Source: Sphingobacterium spiritivorum (lineage in GTDB: Bacteria > Bacteroidota > Bacteroidia > Sphingobacteriales > Sphingobacteriaceae). Taken from it: 64,000 bases of DNA. Numbering within the stretch: the stretch's first letter is position 1; the number at the start of each line of letters is the position of its first letter. A model generated the notes under the pieces. The model was not told the origin of the DNA, did not search any database, and saw only the letters and a list, made by a program, of their open reading frames with translations. The translations under genes and the position numbers were made by a program. Where the stretch lies: NCBI RefSeq assembly GCF_016724845.1, contig NZ_CP068082.1:5208001-5272000 (forward strand), read 5' to 3'. Positions 45,801-54,255 of the stretch are shown piece after piece.

Positions 45801-46077
45801 AAGATTATCTAATCTGACAACAAGCTCTACATTGAATTCTACCCGCTATCTGATGGGCACCAGCAATATAAGACTTCAGAATGTGAGTTTAGCGTATGAT
45901 CTGACCAGCAACTGGACAAAAGCTATTGGCTTGAAAACAACTTCAGCTTATATCCAGGGAGATAATCTGTATATGTGGGTACCTAACGGAAACAGTAAGA
46001 GAAATACGTATAAGAATTCCTTCGAAGGAATGCCACAGGAAACTGTCATATCATTAGGCTTAAACGTTGCATTTTAA
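42823..46077 (+). CDS. SusC/RagA TonB-linked outer-membrane transporter with STN domain
   Basis: 1084 residues. Signal peptide region (about 1-40, ending NTFAQR), STN/secretin-TonB signalling domain (about 47-117), CarboxypepD_reg-like domain (about 123-200), TonB plug starting DEVIVTGYGTKETKANQVGS (about 208) with the SusC hallmarks PLWVLDGVPLYTGG and DIESITVLKDATATSIYGANGSNGVILVTTKKG, then the barrel ending in Phe. With SusD it imports a large substrate; the STN domain lets it signal to the FecR/sigma pair encoded just upstream. Confidence 0.96.
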   Translation: MKSKPLQKSLAIVRALLLPVNMATFLTLGMVTMASANTFAQRITLKADNQSLRNVLQTLEKESGYFFLYENNVVDNKRLTIQLEDATISQALEKIAKEENLAYKIVNKTITLFHASATVKQDSHVNGKILLKDTDNPIPYSLVGVTVQVKGTANAVKTNNAGEFNIKAEKNSVLIISYIGFQKKEITVSNPRVPLNIVLEQSNDYLDEVIVTGYGTKETKANQVGSAFTLTSKDLERRPALRIDALLEGVVPGVQFQAQDQNNSSPRSRFSTRVRGESSAPNGNASNEPLWVLDGVPLYTGGTTNMTPGLNVSISPLTYLNPDDIESITVLKDATATSIYGANGSNGVILVTTKKGKGPTRIGYNFRGGLQKINDTKFKVLNGDQYRQVIADMGMSKDIAMFDPTVNTNWYDEYFRTGVTKLHNLSVSGSSENNSYYLSAGIYDQKGTTIANDTKRYSLKSNVETKIGNRITARVIVGGAYNVNNLFLVGDEYYLGVPIVNPYLPNGDFALRDERGNRLMNSLAEAAQNDWTQKTLDAFTSGGVDIQIFKGLMFRNNSGLNYTSSNEDQYKSMYNLSGQSENGSAQRQQTQVTNWVTTNTMNYDNQLWQGSLSAKLGMEATRTQRHSVSATGSNFPNDNIREVSFVAETNRRGTTSRDDKTSLSYFGYLNYVWNDKYAFSGTLRKNGDSNFGKNVKWGTFGSYGAAWTVSKEEFWKSKVVDFLKLKASYGTTGNSRFGSDLSKGIYTYSADYGYGGNTGAIMTTGINEDLRWEKTYMFNTGIDARIYKKINVAVEYYNNITKDLINNALVSMTVGQRAVYRNVGKLKNEGVEVSINSVNMEKEDFSWSTSFNLSHNVNKVLELYDGFERSSGTTIMTEGYDSRSHYLVRWAGVDPATGDPMWYDINGNVTKTYSANDRVIIGSPNPDFYGGITNRIRYKKFDLSFLVLYRKGGLSFNRLARNNESDGLNILSANQSVNILDHWQYPGYLALTPRLSNLTTSSTLNSTRYLMGTSNIRLQNVSLAYDLTSNWTKAIGLKTTSAYIQGDNLYMWVPNGNSKRNTYKNSFEGMPQETVISLGLNVAF

Positions 46078-46088
46078 AGAATACTATT

Positions 46089-47543
46089 ATGAAATTACTA
46101 TTATATAGCAGCATTGCTGCAACACTTATATTATCGTCTTGCGGGAAATCATTTCTTGAGGTCGACCCTATCGGAAAACTGGGGAAAGAACAGGTATTTA
46201 GGGATATAGTCGGATTAAAAAACGCACTTGACGGATCTTACAATCTGATGGCCAGATATCATATGAATGAATATGGAGTCTATGGAGATTTAAGGGGGGA
46301 TGATGTCGCTTTCCGGACAGGGATCTCAAGTCCTGTGATGCAAACAGAATTTAATTATGTAGCCAATGATCAGGATGAAGCCGGAGCTACACGATTAATG
46401 TGGGGAAACGGGTATGCCGCATTAAACAATATCAACAACATCATAAATGGTGCAGAACCTTTTTTGGAGTCAAGTATAGACAAGGCACAGGCGACATCTA
46501 TACTGGGACAGGCATTGTTACTACGTGCACTATGCAACTTTGACATGACGAATATATATGCACAACAGTACAACTACAGCCCGGATGCTTCACACCTGGG
46601 AATCCCGATCCTCCTCAAAACGCCACCGGCAGGAACACATGTAGCCAGAGAATCGGTTAGTACTGTCTATGCGCAGATACTGGCTGATATTGAACAATGT
46701 ATTCAGTTACTTTCCCAAAATCCTAATGTTCCAACTAAAATCTATGCATCTGTAGATGCAGCTAAAGCGTTAAGAGCACGTATTTACTTATATATGGGGC
46801 AATATCAAAACGTAGTGAACCAAACATCAGAATTGATCACGCCAAATAAATACCCTTTGGTGAGTTCAGCAGATTATAAAAAAATGTTTACAGCAACTGC
46901 TCAACGTACAGATTATACTTCCATTGCCTCTGAAGTGATATGGCAGTTCAATCTGGAGAAATATGCAAAAGGTACAGTGCAGCATCTGTTTTCAGAACCT
47001 GTAGAGTATCAGTATTATGCTGCTCCGGGCTATGTTTCCTTATTCTCCGATCAGGACATCAGAAAAACAATGCTGCAGATAGATCCCGCTACTAATTATT
47101 ACAGAAGTATTAAATATGGTAAAGAGGATGGTGTTATCAATGATAACTGGCCTTTGAATGTCAAAGTCGTACGTTCGGCAGAACTTTATCTTAACAGAGC
47201 AGAAGCTAATTTCCGGTTAGGAAACTATGCAGAAGCCGTATCAGACATCAAGCTTCTGCAAGCCCGCGCACGTAATGTCTCTATAGATCTGGTCACGATA
47301 ACATATACCACTCCGGAGGAATTATTCGCAATCATAAAACTGGAACGCAGAAAAGAACTGGGCTTTGAAAATCAACGTCTATACGATATCATGAGATATA
47401 AAGAATCTCTTAACAGAGGCGCAGGTTGTACATCAGATGTATGTCAGCTGACCTATCCGAATGATAGGTTCGTCATGCCAATACCCAGATCAGAACTGGA
47501 TATAAACCCTCTGATGCAGCCAAACCCAACCGTTAATCAATAA
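46089..47543 (+). CDS. SusD/RagB-family surface lipoprotein
   Basis: 484 residues. Lipoprotein signal MKLLLYSSIAATLILSSC with Cys18, then the SusD-like N-terminal and C-terminal RagB/SusD domains, including a TPR-like core (LLRALCNFDMTNIYAQQY, ALRARIYLYMGQYQNV, NRAEANFRLGNYAEAVSDIKLLQARARN, ERRKELGFENQRLYDIMRYKESL). It acts as the lid of SusC on the cell surface and binds substrate. 11 bases after susC. Confidence 0.95.
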   Translation: MKLLLYSSIAATLILSSCGKSFLEVDPIGKLGKEQVFRDIVGLKNALDGSYNLMARYHMNEYGVYGDLRGDDVAFRTGISSPVMQTEFNYVANDQDEAGATRLMWGNGYAALNNINNIINGAEPFLESSIDKAQATSILGQALLLRALCNFDMTNIYAQQYNYSPDASHLGIPILLKTPPAGTHVARESVSTVYAQILADIEQCIQLLSQNPNVPTKIYASVDAAKALRARIYLYMGQYQNVVNQTSELITPNKYPLVSSADYKKMFTATAQRTDYTSIASEVIWQFNLEKYAKGTVQHLFSEPVEYQYYAAPGYVSLFSDQDIRKTMLQIDPATNYYRSIKYGKEDGVINDNWPLNVKVVRSAELYLNRAEANFRLGNYAEAVSDIKLLQARARNVSIDLVTITYTTPEELFAIIKLERRKELGFENQRLYDIMRYKESLNRGAGCTSDVCQLTYPNDRFVMPIPRSELDINPLMQPNPTVNQ

Positions 47544-47555
47544 AAAATGACTGTA

Positions 47556-48020
47556 ATGAAAAAAATAATATATACTACCGCATTCTTACTTCTGTCTCTA
47601 TTTTACATCTCCTGTGATGAAAATAAAATGGAGCCGTTTGACCAGCCATTCTTCTATATCCATGTCAATAATCTGGACGCTGTCAATGTACAGTCCAGCC
47701 GTAATGAAACTGTGGAATATAAAGTCAATCTAAGTTCAAAAATGCAATATGATCCGATCACGCTAACCTATCAGGTGCTGGTAGGCGATGGTCTGAAAGA
47801 AGGTGTTGATTTTGAACTGCCCGATGCTAACAGACAATTAGTATTCAAACCCGGATTTTTTGAAATGACGATACGCGTCCGTTGGATCAACCATGCTATA
47901 GACACTTCAAAAGATAATACACTCAAAATTAAGCTGATAGAAAACGATAAAAATATACTGATTGGCTACCCCGGACCGGACAAAAGACAGTCACAGTTAA
48001 CGATTACCAAAACATTATAA
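47556..48020 (+). CDS. Small surface lipoprotein of the SusCD operon
   Basis: 154 residues from the ATG at 47556, 12 bases after susD; MKKIIYTTAFLLLSLFYISC is a lipoprotein signal. The mature part is beta-rich: YIHVNNLDAVNVQSSRNETVEYKVNLSSKMQ, then VLVGDGLKEGVDFELPDANRQLVFKPGFFEMTIRVRWINHAID, resembling the DUF4843/Calx-beta-like adhesin folds found behind SusD genes. The fit is by impression, so the family is not firm. Confidence 0.7.
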   Translation: MKKIIYTTAFLLLSLFYISCDENKMEPFDQPFFYIHVNNLDAVNVQSSRNETVEYKVNLSSKMQYDPITLTYQVLVGDGLKEGVDFELPDANRQLVFKPGFFEMTIRVRWINHAIDTSKDNTLKIKLIENDKNILIGYPGPDKRQSQLTITKTL

Positions 48021-48021
48021 A

Positions 48022-50832
48022 ATGCAGTATCCATTAAAAAATATCATCACCACAGTTCTGTGCATAGCGTGTTCATCACTTCTGTTTGCACAAAAACTGC
48101 AGCAAGATCCCAAACTCGTAAAAGGAGAGTTAAAAAACGGATTTAAATATTACCTGTATCCGGCTGATTCTAAAAGTCAGCAGACCGCTCTACAGCTATT
48201 TGTAAATGCAGGATCGCTACAGGAAAATGAAGATCAGAGAGGTCTGGCACATTTTGTCGAACATATGGCCTTTAACGGCAGTAAAAACTTCCCGAAGAAT
48301 GAAGTCATCACATTTCTGGAATCTCTGGGTGTCAAATTTGGAGCAGATCTGAATGCGCATACTTCATATGATGAAACGATTTATAAGATCACTATTGATA
48401 CCAAAGATGAGCAAAATCTCAACAAAGCCATCAGCATTGTGGCAGACTGGGCTTTTCACCTCAGTTTTGATTCGTTGGAAATTGAAAAAGAAAGAGGTAT
48501 AGTGATCGAGGAATGGCGCACCAAACAAGGGGCTTCCTCACGTATGAGTGACCAGTACCTGCCGTTGATCTTTAACAACTCCAGATACGCTGAAAGAAAA
48601 CCTATAGGTACGCTGGATGTATTGCATCATTTCAGACGTCCGACTATTGTCAACTTCTATACGACCTGGTACCGTCCTCAACTGATGGGAATCGGAATAG
48701 TGACCAATCAGGATCTGAAGAAGACGGAAAAACTGATCAAAGAAGTATTCGGAAAGGCAAAAAATCCAAAACATGCACCTAAACGGGAAGCCTATTATCT
48801 GCCGGCACATGCAGATACGCTTTATTCTATTCTGACAGATAAAGAAGCAACGACTATAGACTTTTCATATGTCACCAAAATTCCTGCAGACAAAGGTGTA
48901 CGCACGATGGAAGAATTTGAATCCTCATTGAAACGTTCTTTTGTCAATAATCTTGTCAAAAAGAGATTTGAACGTCTTTCACAATTGCAGAATGATTTTA
49001 AAGAAGGCTCCATGTCTCTGTCCGATCTGTTATTACATAGTGGTATATCTTCAGGAGGAACAACTCTTTACGAAGACAATATAAAGGACGGTATATACAA
49101 GTATCTGCTGGAGAATGAGCGTATAAGACGCTACGGCTTTACAAATTCAGAAATTGAAGATTTCAGAACTCAATTTGTAGCACAAATAAAAAGAGGTCTG
49201 GAAAGCCGTGATGAAACGGTCAATGCAACGGGCTTACTGGCGGATATGAAAAACAATTTCTTTACCGATGCAACCCTGATGGACCGTAAATATCGTCAGG
49301 AGACGGCACTTAAGGTTCAGGCTGCGATTGATTCGGCAGATTTGGTTCAGTATCTGAAACAATCCCTGATCACAGGTAATACAGTCATTATGTTATCCGG
49401 ACCCGAACGCTTAAAAGATCAACTTCCGACAAAAGCACAATTGCAGGAGCTATTCAATACCATCCGATCGACTCAGATACCAGTGTGGAAAGATCAGATA
49501 TCTGTACCGGATCAATTGTTAAAAAACACACCTGTTGCCGGAAAAATAACAGATTCTACCTTCATTAAAGAAGTGGGTCTGCGCAAATGGGTATTGTCCA
49601 ATGGAATCACCGTATACCTGAGACCATCCAGTGGCCGGAAAGATCATATACAGCTTACCGGATTCAGAAAAGGAGGAATTATCGCATTAGATACAACAGA
49701 TTATGTAAATGCTGTCTACGCCAAAAATATAATAGGTGCGAGCGGAGCCGGAGATTTCACCAGACAGGCACTGACCAAATATCTGCTGGGCAATTCTGCA
49801 TCTGCGACATTTGTACTTTCCCAAAACCGTGAAGGTGTTGCAGCTAGTGCAAATATGAAAGACATCAAAACAATGTTTGAATTGCTTTATCTGAAGTGGA
49901 CACAGCCAAGAGCAGACAAAGCCGTATTTGATAATATCAAAAAGCGTTCTGTAGAAGCGACTCAAAACCGGAAATATACACCGACAGCAGAATACAATAA
50001 GCAAATAAGCCGTAAGATTGGTTCTGACGACACAGAAGCCAGTGAGATTGATGCAGACCGTCTGCAAAAAGAGCTGCAGTTTGACCGTATTCTGGATGTC
50101 TATCATAAGCGATTTGGTTCAGCACGCGATTTTGAATTTGTGATTATCGGTGACTTTAATCCGGATAGTATTAAGAACGATGTAGAAACCTATCTGGGTG
50201 GATTGCCCGGAACAGCGATTGATCATACACAACGTATTCCTAACTACAGTCTTAAAGATGACAGCGATATACTGATGTATGCAGGGGAAGCAGAGAAAGC
50301 TACTGTCAATCTGTTCTATCAGACTACAGACCTGAATTACAGCGTCAGAGAGATTATGGAAAATACATTGATGGAAGAAGTACTGAAGGTGAAACTAAGA
50401 AAAAACCTGAGAGAAGAACAATCCGGAGTATACGGTGTCGGTGTCAGCACCAGTGCCACATCCTTCCCTACTCCATTGATGAGGACACGTGTTACCTTTA
50501 CATGTGAACCTGCCCGTACAGATTTTCTTATCGGACAAGTCGGTGTCGAACTGGATAAAATCGCAAAAGATCCGTCGTACTTTAAAGAAGAATTAGCAAA
50601 CATCAAGGTTCAGCTGAAACAGGATTATAAAAAGCAGTATGAGAAAGAAACCTTCTGGAGTGCAGAACTAAGAAACCATCTGTATTATAATTTCAGTAAC
50701 TGGGATTATTTCACAAAATACGATGAGCTATTAGATAATATTACAGGATCGGATATCAGTAACAGAATAAAATCTAAAGTAATAGGTGCATCACGGGTGA
50801 AAGCAATCCTATTGCCTGAAACCAATAAATAA
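48022..50832 (+). CDS. M16-family zinc metallopeptidase (insulinase/PqqL type)
   Basis: 936 residues with a signal peptide (about 1-24, SSLLFAQ), so periplasmic. It is the full two-halved M16B form. The inverted zinc motif HFVEH is at 77-81 (GLAHFVEHMAFNGSKNFP) with the third ligand near IEKERGIVIEEWR. The second, inactive half runs about 515-930 (LSNGITVYLRPSS, then VGVSTSATSFPTP). Such enzymes form a clam-shell around peptides or small unfolded proteins. Its place behind susC/susD points to digestion of an imported polypeptide (inference). Starts one base after the lipoprotein stop. Confidence 0.93.
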   Translation: MQYPLKNIITTVLCIACSSLLFAQKLQQDPKLVKGELKNGFKYYLYPADSKSQQTALQLFVNAGSLQENEDQRGLAHFVEHMAFNGSKNFPKNEVITFLESLGVKFGADLNAHTSYDETIYKITIDTKDEQNLNKAISIVADWAFHLSFDSLEIEKERGIVIEEWRTKQGASSRMSDQYLPLIFNNSRYAERKPIGTLDVLHHFRRPTIVNFYTTWYRPQLMGIGIVTNQDLKKTEKLIKEVFGKAKNPKHAPKREAYYLPAHADTLYSILTDKEATTIDFSYVTKIPADKGVRTMEEFESSLKRSFVNNLVKKRFERLSQLQNDFKEGSMSLSDLLLHSGISSGGTTLYEDNIKDGIYKYLLENERIRRYGFTNSEIEDFRTQFVAQIKRGLESRDETVNATGLLADMKNNFFTDATLMDRKYRQETALKVQAAIDSADLVQYLKQSLITGNTVIMLSGPERLKDQLPTKAQLQELFNTIRSTQIPVWKDQISVPDQLLKNTPVAGKITDSTFIKEVGLRKWVLSNGITVYLRPSSGRKDHIQLTGFRKGGIIALDTTDYVNAVYAKNIIGASGAGDFTRQALTKYLLGNSASATFVLSQNREGVAASANMKDIKTMFELLYLKWTQPRADKAVFDNIKKRSVEATQNRKYTPTAEYNKQISRKIGSDDTEASEIDADRLQKELQFDRILDVYHKRFGSARDFEFVIIGDFNPDSIKNDVETYLGGLPGTAIDHTQRIPNYSLKDDSDILMYAGEAEKATVNLFYQTTDLNYSVREIMENTLMEEVLKVKLRKNLREEQSGVYGVGVSTSATSFPTPLMRTRVTFTCEPARTDFLIGQVGVELDKIAKDPSYFKEELANIKVQLKQDYKKQYEKETFWSAELRNHLYYNFSNWDYFTKYDELLDNITGSDISNRIKSKVIGASRVKAILLPETNK

Positions 50833-50841
50833 CCAAAGAAA

Positions 50842-52608
50842 ATGAAAACATACACTATAACAATATGCTTGCTGCTGATCCTGACCGGGATCTTCAGCAG
50901 CTGCAAAAAAGAGGACAGCGTAGGAAATGTCCAGTTGTTATCTTATACATTTGAACCAGCTTCCAATCCCGGATTAAGCAACCGTGTAGAAGGAACTATT
51001 CAGGGCAATGATGTGTTTATCCGTGTTCCAAACAGTATTGACATCAATCAGGCCATTCCGAGTTTTACAGTTAACAGCGAGAAATTTGTAGCATTTGTAG
51101 GCAACACGGTTCAGGAAAGCGGTATCAGCCAGATCAATCTGGCTGATACGACTACTTACCGTTTCTCCTCTCCCGGAGGAATGTCCTTTTACACTGTATA
51201 CGCATTAAAAAATGCTTCCTTCTTATCTTTTGGATTTTACAAGGAAGATAATCCGGATTATCTGTTCAAAGATTATAAAGCTACTATCAAAGGATTACAG
51301 ATCACTGTAGATCTGCCTGTAGATGCTGACATTTCCAAATTAAAAGCCCGTTATACCACTTCTCAGGGAGCTACAGTAACGGTTGGAGGACTTGCACAGA
51401 CTTCCGGTAAGAATGAGCAAAACTACGAACAGGACGTCGTGTTCGAACTGAAAGATGAACAGTCAGAAGCTCCGGACCAGTTTACGGTAAAAGTAGGACG
51501 ATTAACAGCACCGGTCTGGAGTGAAATGAACCTTGGAGATGTAATCGGCGCTGCACGTGCTTCAGAAGTGAAGCTGATGGTGAGTCAGTTTAACAACCTT
51601 CCTTATCTTGTATACACGCTCACGGACAGCAATACGCCTGAAAACAGAAAAGCTGTAGTAGCAACATATGATAGTGCCAAGTGGGTCAACGTTGGTCCTG
51701 CGACCGGTATATCTGACAATCGTATTGACGGCGCATCTATAGATATTGACCGCAACGGGGTTGTCTATGTAGCCTATAAAGATTATGACGGTACAAATGC
51801 ACAATTGGGATCTGTCAAAAAGTATGAGAATGGACAATGGAGTTTTGTAGGCAATAAACAGTTTACAGGACACCGTGTTTCTTCTTATTTCTTTGTTGCA
51901 CTGGATTCCGTAAATACACCGTTCCTGGGTTATACACTGGGAGCTGCAGCTGCACCACTGGCAAACCGTGCAACCTATATCAGTAAATACACCAATGGTA
52001 CATGGGCAGGTCAGACCCTTTCCCCTTCCGCAACCGGATTCTACGCCAAAATGGTTAGAGGAAAAGACAATCACCTTTATTATGTTACTATGGATCTCAC
52101 AGGCGGTACGGCTACCCGTAAACCTACTGTTTATAAATTCAGAAACGGTAACTGGACTGTGGTGGGTACGCCATATATAGGCCCGGCCGGAGCTAATTCG
52201 GGAGGTATTAATATTGATATGGATATTGATAAAAACGGAGAGATCTATGTCGCTTATCAGGTGAATTCACCAAGCTATGCCTCTTATGTCATGCACTGGA
52301 ACGGAAACACCTGGAAACAGTTTGGCGATGGAATAGCACAGACAACCAGCAGTACCGCTACCAGAGATAATATCGCTGTAGCCGTCCACCCGAACGGTAC
52401 TGTATTTTTTGCTTACTCGGACAATAACAACGGTCTGGTAGTACGCACATTTAATGAAGATACCAATAACTGGAATGCTCCTACTCAGCTTACCTCTAAA
52501 AACGGAGATAAACTGGAAATGAAAATTTCAGCAGATGGAATTCCTTACCTCTCCACAATTATTGACGGAGGCGTCAAGGTGTACCGATATGATATACCTA
52601 AAAGTTAA
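50842..52608 (+). CDS. Large surface lipoprotein with repeated propeller-like modules
   Basis: 588 residues, lipoprotein signal MKTYTITICLLLILTGIFSSC (Cys21). The N-terminal 220 residues look like two immunoglobulin-like domains (LSYTFEPASNPGLSNRVEGTIQGNDVFIRVPN, then the matching FYKEDNPDYLFKDYKATIKGLQITVDLPVD). From about 230 on, units of about 50 residues recur with NGQWSFVG, NGTWAGQT, NGNWTVVG, NTWKQFGD and NNWNAPTQ, plus VYVAYKD/IYVAYQV/VFFAYSD, suggesting a beta-propeller. Probably a surface binding protein in the manner of SusE/F. Last gene of the operon. Confidence 0.8.
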   Translation: MKTYTITICLLLILTGIFSSCKKEDSVGNVQLLSYTFEPASNPGLSNRVEGTIQGNDVFIRVPNSIDINQAIPSFTVNSEKFVAFVGNTVQESGISQINLADTTTYRFSSPGGMSFYTVYALKNASFLSFGFYKEDNPDYLFKDYKATIKGLQITVDLPVDADISKLKARYTTSQGATVTVGGLAQTSGKNEQNYEQDVVFELKDEQSEAPDQFTVKVGRLTAPVWSEMNLGDVIGAARASEVKLMVSQFNNLPYLVYTLTDSNTPENRKAVVATYDSAKWVNVGPATGISDNRIDGASIDIDRNGVVYVAYKDYDGTNAQLGSVKKYENGQWSFVGNKQFTGHRVSSYFFVALDSVNTPFLGYTLGAAAAPLANRATYISKYTNGTWAGQTLSPSATGFYAKMVRGKDNHLYYVTMDLTGGTATRKPTVYKFRNGNWTVVGTPYIGPAGANSGGINIDMDIDKNGEIYVAYQVNSPSYASYVMHWNGNTWKQFGDGIAQTTSSTATRDNIAVAVHPNGTVFFAYSDNNNGLVVRTFNEDTNNWNAPTQLTSKNGDKLEMKISADGIPYLSTIIDGGVKVYRYDIPKS

Positions 52609-52617
52609 CCTATAATT

Positions 52618-52630
52618 TGAAGAGGGCCCG
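52618..52630 (+). other. 5' half of a split terminator, left edge of the inserted block
   Basis: GAAGAGGGCCCGT, about 10 bases after the last gene of the SusCD operon, can pair with GGGCCCTTTTTC at 57883-57894 through GGGCCC plus A-U and G-U pairs. It lacks its own downstream partner and U run here. Read as one arm of the original terminator, now split by the insertion. Confidence 0.5.
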
Positions 52631-52661
52631 TTCTAGAGTGCCCCCAAAAGTTTAGACAAAT

Positions 52662-53510
52662 TTAGTTATTAGATTTGTTATTATAATGAGCTCGATATTC
52701 CATCGGGCTCATTCCGTTTAAATTGAGTTTTATCCTTTTGTTGTTATAATAATCGATATAGTCTCTGATATCTTTTTTAAGTTGATCACTTGATTCATAT
52801 TTTTTTTGGTAATAGAGCTCTGATTTTAGAATCCCGAAAAAGTTCTCGATTATAGCATTGTCCAGGCAATTTCCTTTTCGGGACATGCTCTGTATAATCC
52901 CTTTTTGTTTTAGTTTTTTTTGGTATTGTACCATTTGGTACTGCCATCCCTGGTCGGAATGTAGAATGAGTCCACAGGAGTCCGTATCAAGTTTTCCTAT
53001 GGCCTTATCAAGCATGTCCATTATCCCTGGAAAGTTTGGTCGATCACTTAAGTTATAACTAATGATCTCCTGATTGAACAGATCGATGATCGGTGAAAGA
53101 TATAATTTTTTATCCTTTACCCTGAATTCGGTAACATCGGTAGACCATTTTTGAAAGGGTTTGGCAGCTTTGAAATTTCTCTCAAGGACGTTTTGTGCTA
53201 TCTTTCCGGGTTCACCTCTATAAGAACGGTATTTTTTCACCCTGAACGAACTTTTCAGACCGAGATCCCCCATCAGTCTATAGACAGTCTTGTGGTTTAT
53301 TTTATACCCACCCTTACGAATACTCAGTGTGATCCGGCGATACCCATATCTGCCCTTATGAACACTATAGGTACTCTTGATCGCCTCTTTGAGCTGGGTA
53401 TATTTGTCCTGTCGGCCACCATCCCTGAGATAATAATAAAAGGTACTCCTTGCCATTTTCATGCAGCTCAGAAGAATCTCTAAGCTAAACCTTGGCCTTA
53501 GTTCCATCAT
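52662..53510 (-). CDS. IS3-family transposase, orfB (integrase core)
   Basis: 282 residues with an rve domain. The DDE residues are in WSTDVTEF, LILHSDQGWQY and NAIIENFFGILKSE. The N-terminal HTH_21 region is TQLKEAIKSTYSVHKGRYGYRRITLSIRK. Normally made as an OrfAB fusion by -1 frameshifting at AAAAAAG, here at 53549-53555. After the shift the frame reads VTCLSSRRQQAQAMMELRPRF straight into this ORF. Confidence 0.95.
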   Translation of the reverse strand: MMELRPRFSLEILLSCMKMARSTFYYYLRDGGRQDKYTQLKEAIKSTYSVHKGRYGYRRITLSIRKGGYKINHKTVYRLMGDLGLKSSFRVKKYRSYRGEPGKIAQNVLERNFKAAKPFQKWSTDVTEFRVKDKKLYLSPIIDLFNQEIISYNLSDRPNFPGIMDMLDKAIGKLDTDSCGLILHSDQGWQYQMVQYQKKLKQKGIIQSMSRKGNCLDNAIIENFFGILKSELYYQKKYESSDQLKKDIRDYIDYYNNKRIKLNLNGMSPMEYRAHYNNKSNN

Positions 53511-54040
53511 GGCTTGTGCTTGCTGTCTTCTTGAACTAAGGCATGTAACTTTTTTAGCAGAGCATTTTCCGCTCGTAAGTACTCCAGCTCCTGCTCAAGT
53601 TGTTCTTCCTTAGTCAGGGGAACTTTAGAAGCGGGCTTCTTTCGTCTGTTGGGTGATTTGTCGTTCGTTTCCATCGGTGACCGGCCTTTAACCTGGCGCT
53701 TTAACCCCTCAAAACCATGTGCTTCAACCTACTTCCGCCAATTAACGATAATAGAAGGACTAGGAAGATTGAAGCGCAGCATGGCCTCCATCAAAGATAG
53801 AGATTCTTCTTGGATTGTTTGGAGCACCGAGATTTTAAAGGACTGCGGATAGACTGCATTACCTCCGCGGGGCTTGAGGCCTTCAATGCCAAACGACTCG
53901 AATTGCTTGTACCAACGCCGGACCATATCATAGGATAGAGAATGTTCTTTAGCGATGCTTTTCGCTGAACAATAACCATCAACGATCCGATCGACAAGAC
54001 TAAGTTTGAATTCCAAACTATGTTTTTTGTTTTTTCTCAT
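53507..54040 (-). pseudogene. IS3-family transposase orfA with an internal stop
   Basis: A 177-codon frame from 54040 to the stop at 53507-53509, broken by TAG at 53729-53731 (codon 104). The first part has HTH modules (HSLEFKLSLVDRIVDGYCSAKSIAKEHSLSYDMVRRWYKQFE). After the stop the frame continues VEAHGFEGLKRQVKGRSPM and ends with a leucine zipper-like LEQELEYLRAENALLKKLH. TAG probably replaced CAG (WRKQVEAHGF). Length fits IS150-group orfA. Confidence 0.88.
53549..53555 (-). other. Programmed -1 frameshift site of the IS
   Basis: Minus strand AAAAAAG in the frame CTA AAA AAG of orfA, the usual IS3 slippery heptamer. Slipping back one base joins orfA to orfB. It lies 39 bases before the orfB ATG. 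Confidence 0.75.
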
Positions 54041-54069
54041 AAAAATGCCCCCAGAAAGTGTCTAACTTT

Positions 54070-54100
54070 TTTGGGGGCATTGCATTTTCAGTGCCCTTTT
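54070..54100 (+). repeat. Direct repeat A at the IS right end
   Basis: TTTGGGGGCATTGCATT then TTCAGTGCCCTTTT. The first 17 bases equal the sequence at 57864-57880 and the rest is similar. It spans the IS edge (54079) and 20 bases of flank. The flank can fold as GGGCATTG/CAGTGCCC followed by TTTT, so it may also terminate transcription leaving the IS. Confidence 0.65.
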
Positions 54101-54255
54101 CTGGTTTTATATAAGCGTTAATAAATTATGATATTCCCATAAATAGGAGCATCCGCTCATAGAATTAATCAGACATATATTATTCATATCAAACTATCTA
54201 CATTTACTTTCAATGATAATTTTTAAGAAATGTATTAAGATCTTATATTTGATCC

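Larger units (their letters stand above)
52639..54079 (-). mobile_element. IS3-family insertion sequence (IS150-like)
   Basis: Ends share TGCCCCC as terminal inverted repeats: TGCCCCCAAAAGTTTAGACA at 52639 and, on the other strand from 54079, TGCCCCCAAAAAAGTTAGAC. Inside are orfA (two HTH modules) and orfB (DDE integrase) overlapping, with a programmed -1 site. No target-site duplication: left flank CTAGAG, right flank TTGCAT. An extra ATGCCCCC/GGGGGCAT hairpin (54045-54052/54073-54080) sits at the right end. orfA carries a stop, so the copy is probably inactive. Confidence 0.9.

Noticed and set aside
52633..54086. Target-site duplication of the IS element
   Set aside because: Bases next to the ends (CTAGAG and TTGCAT) do not match, so none can be claimed.
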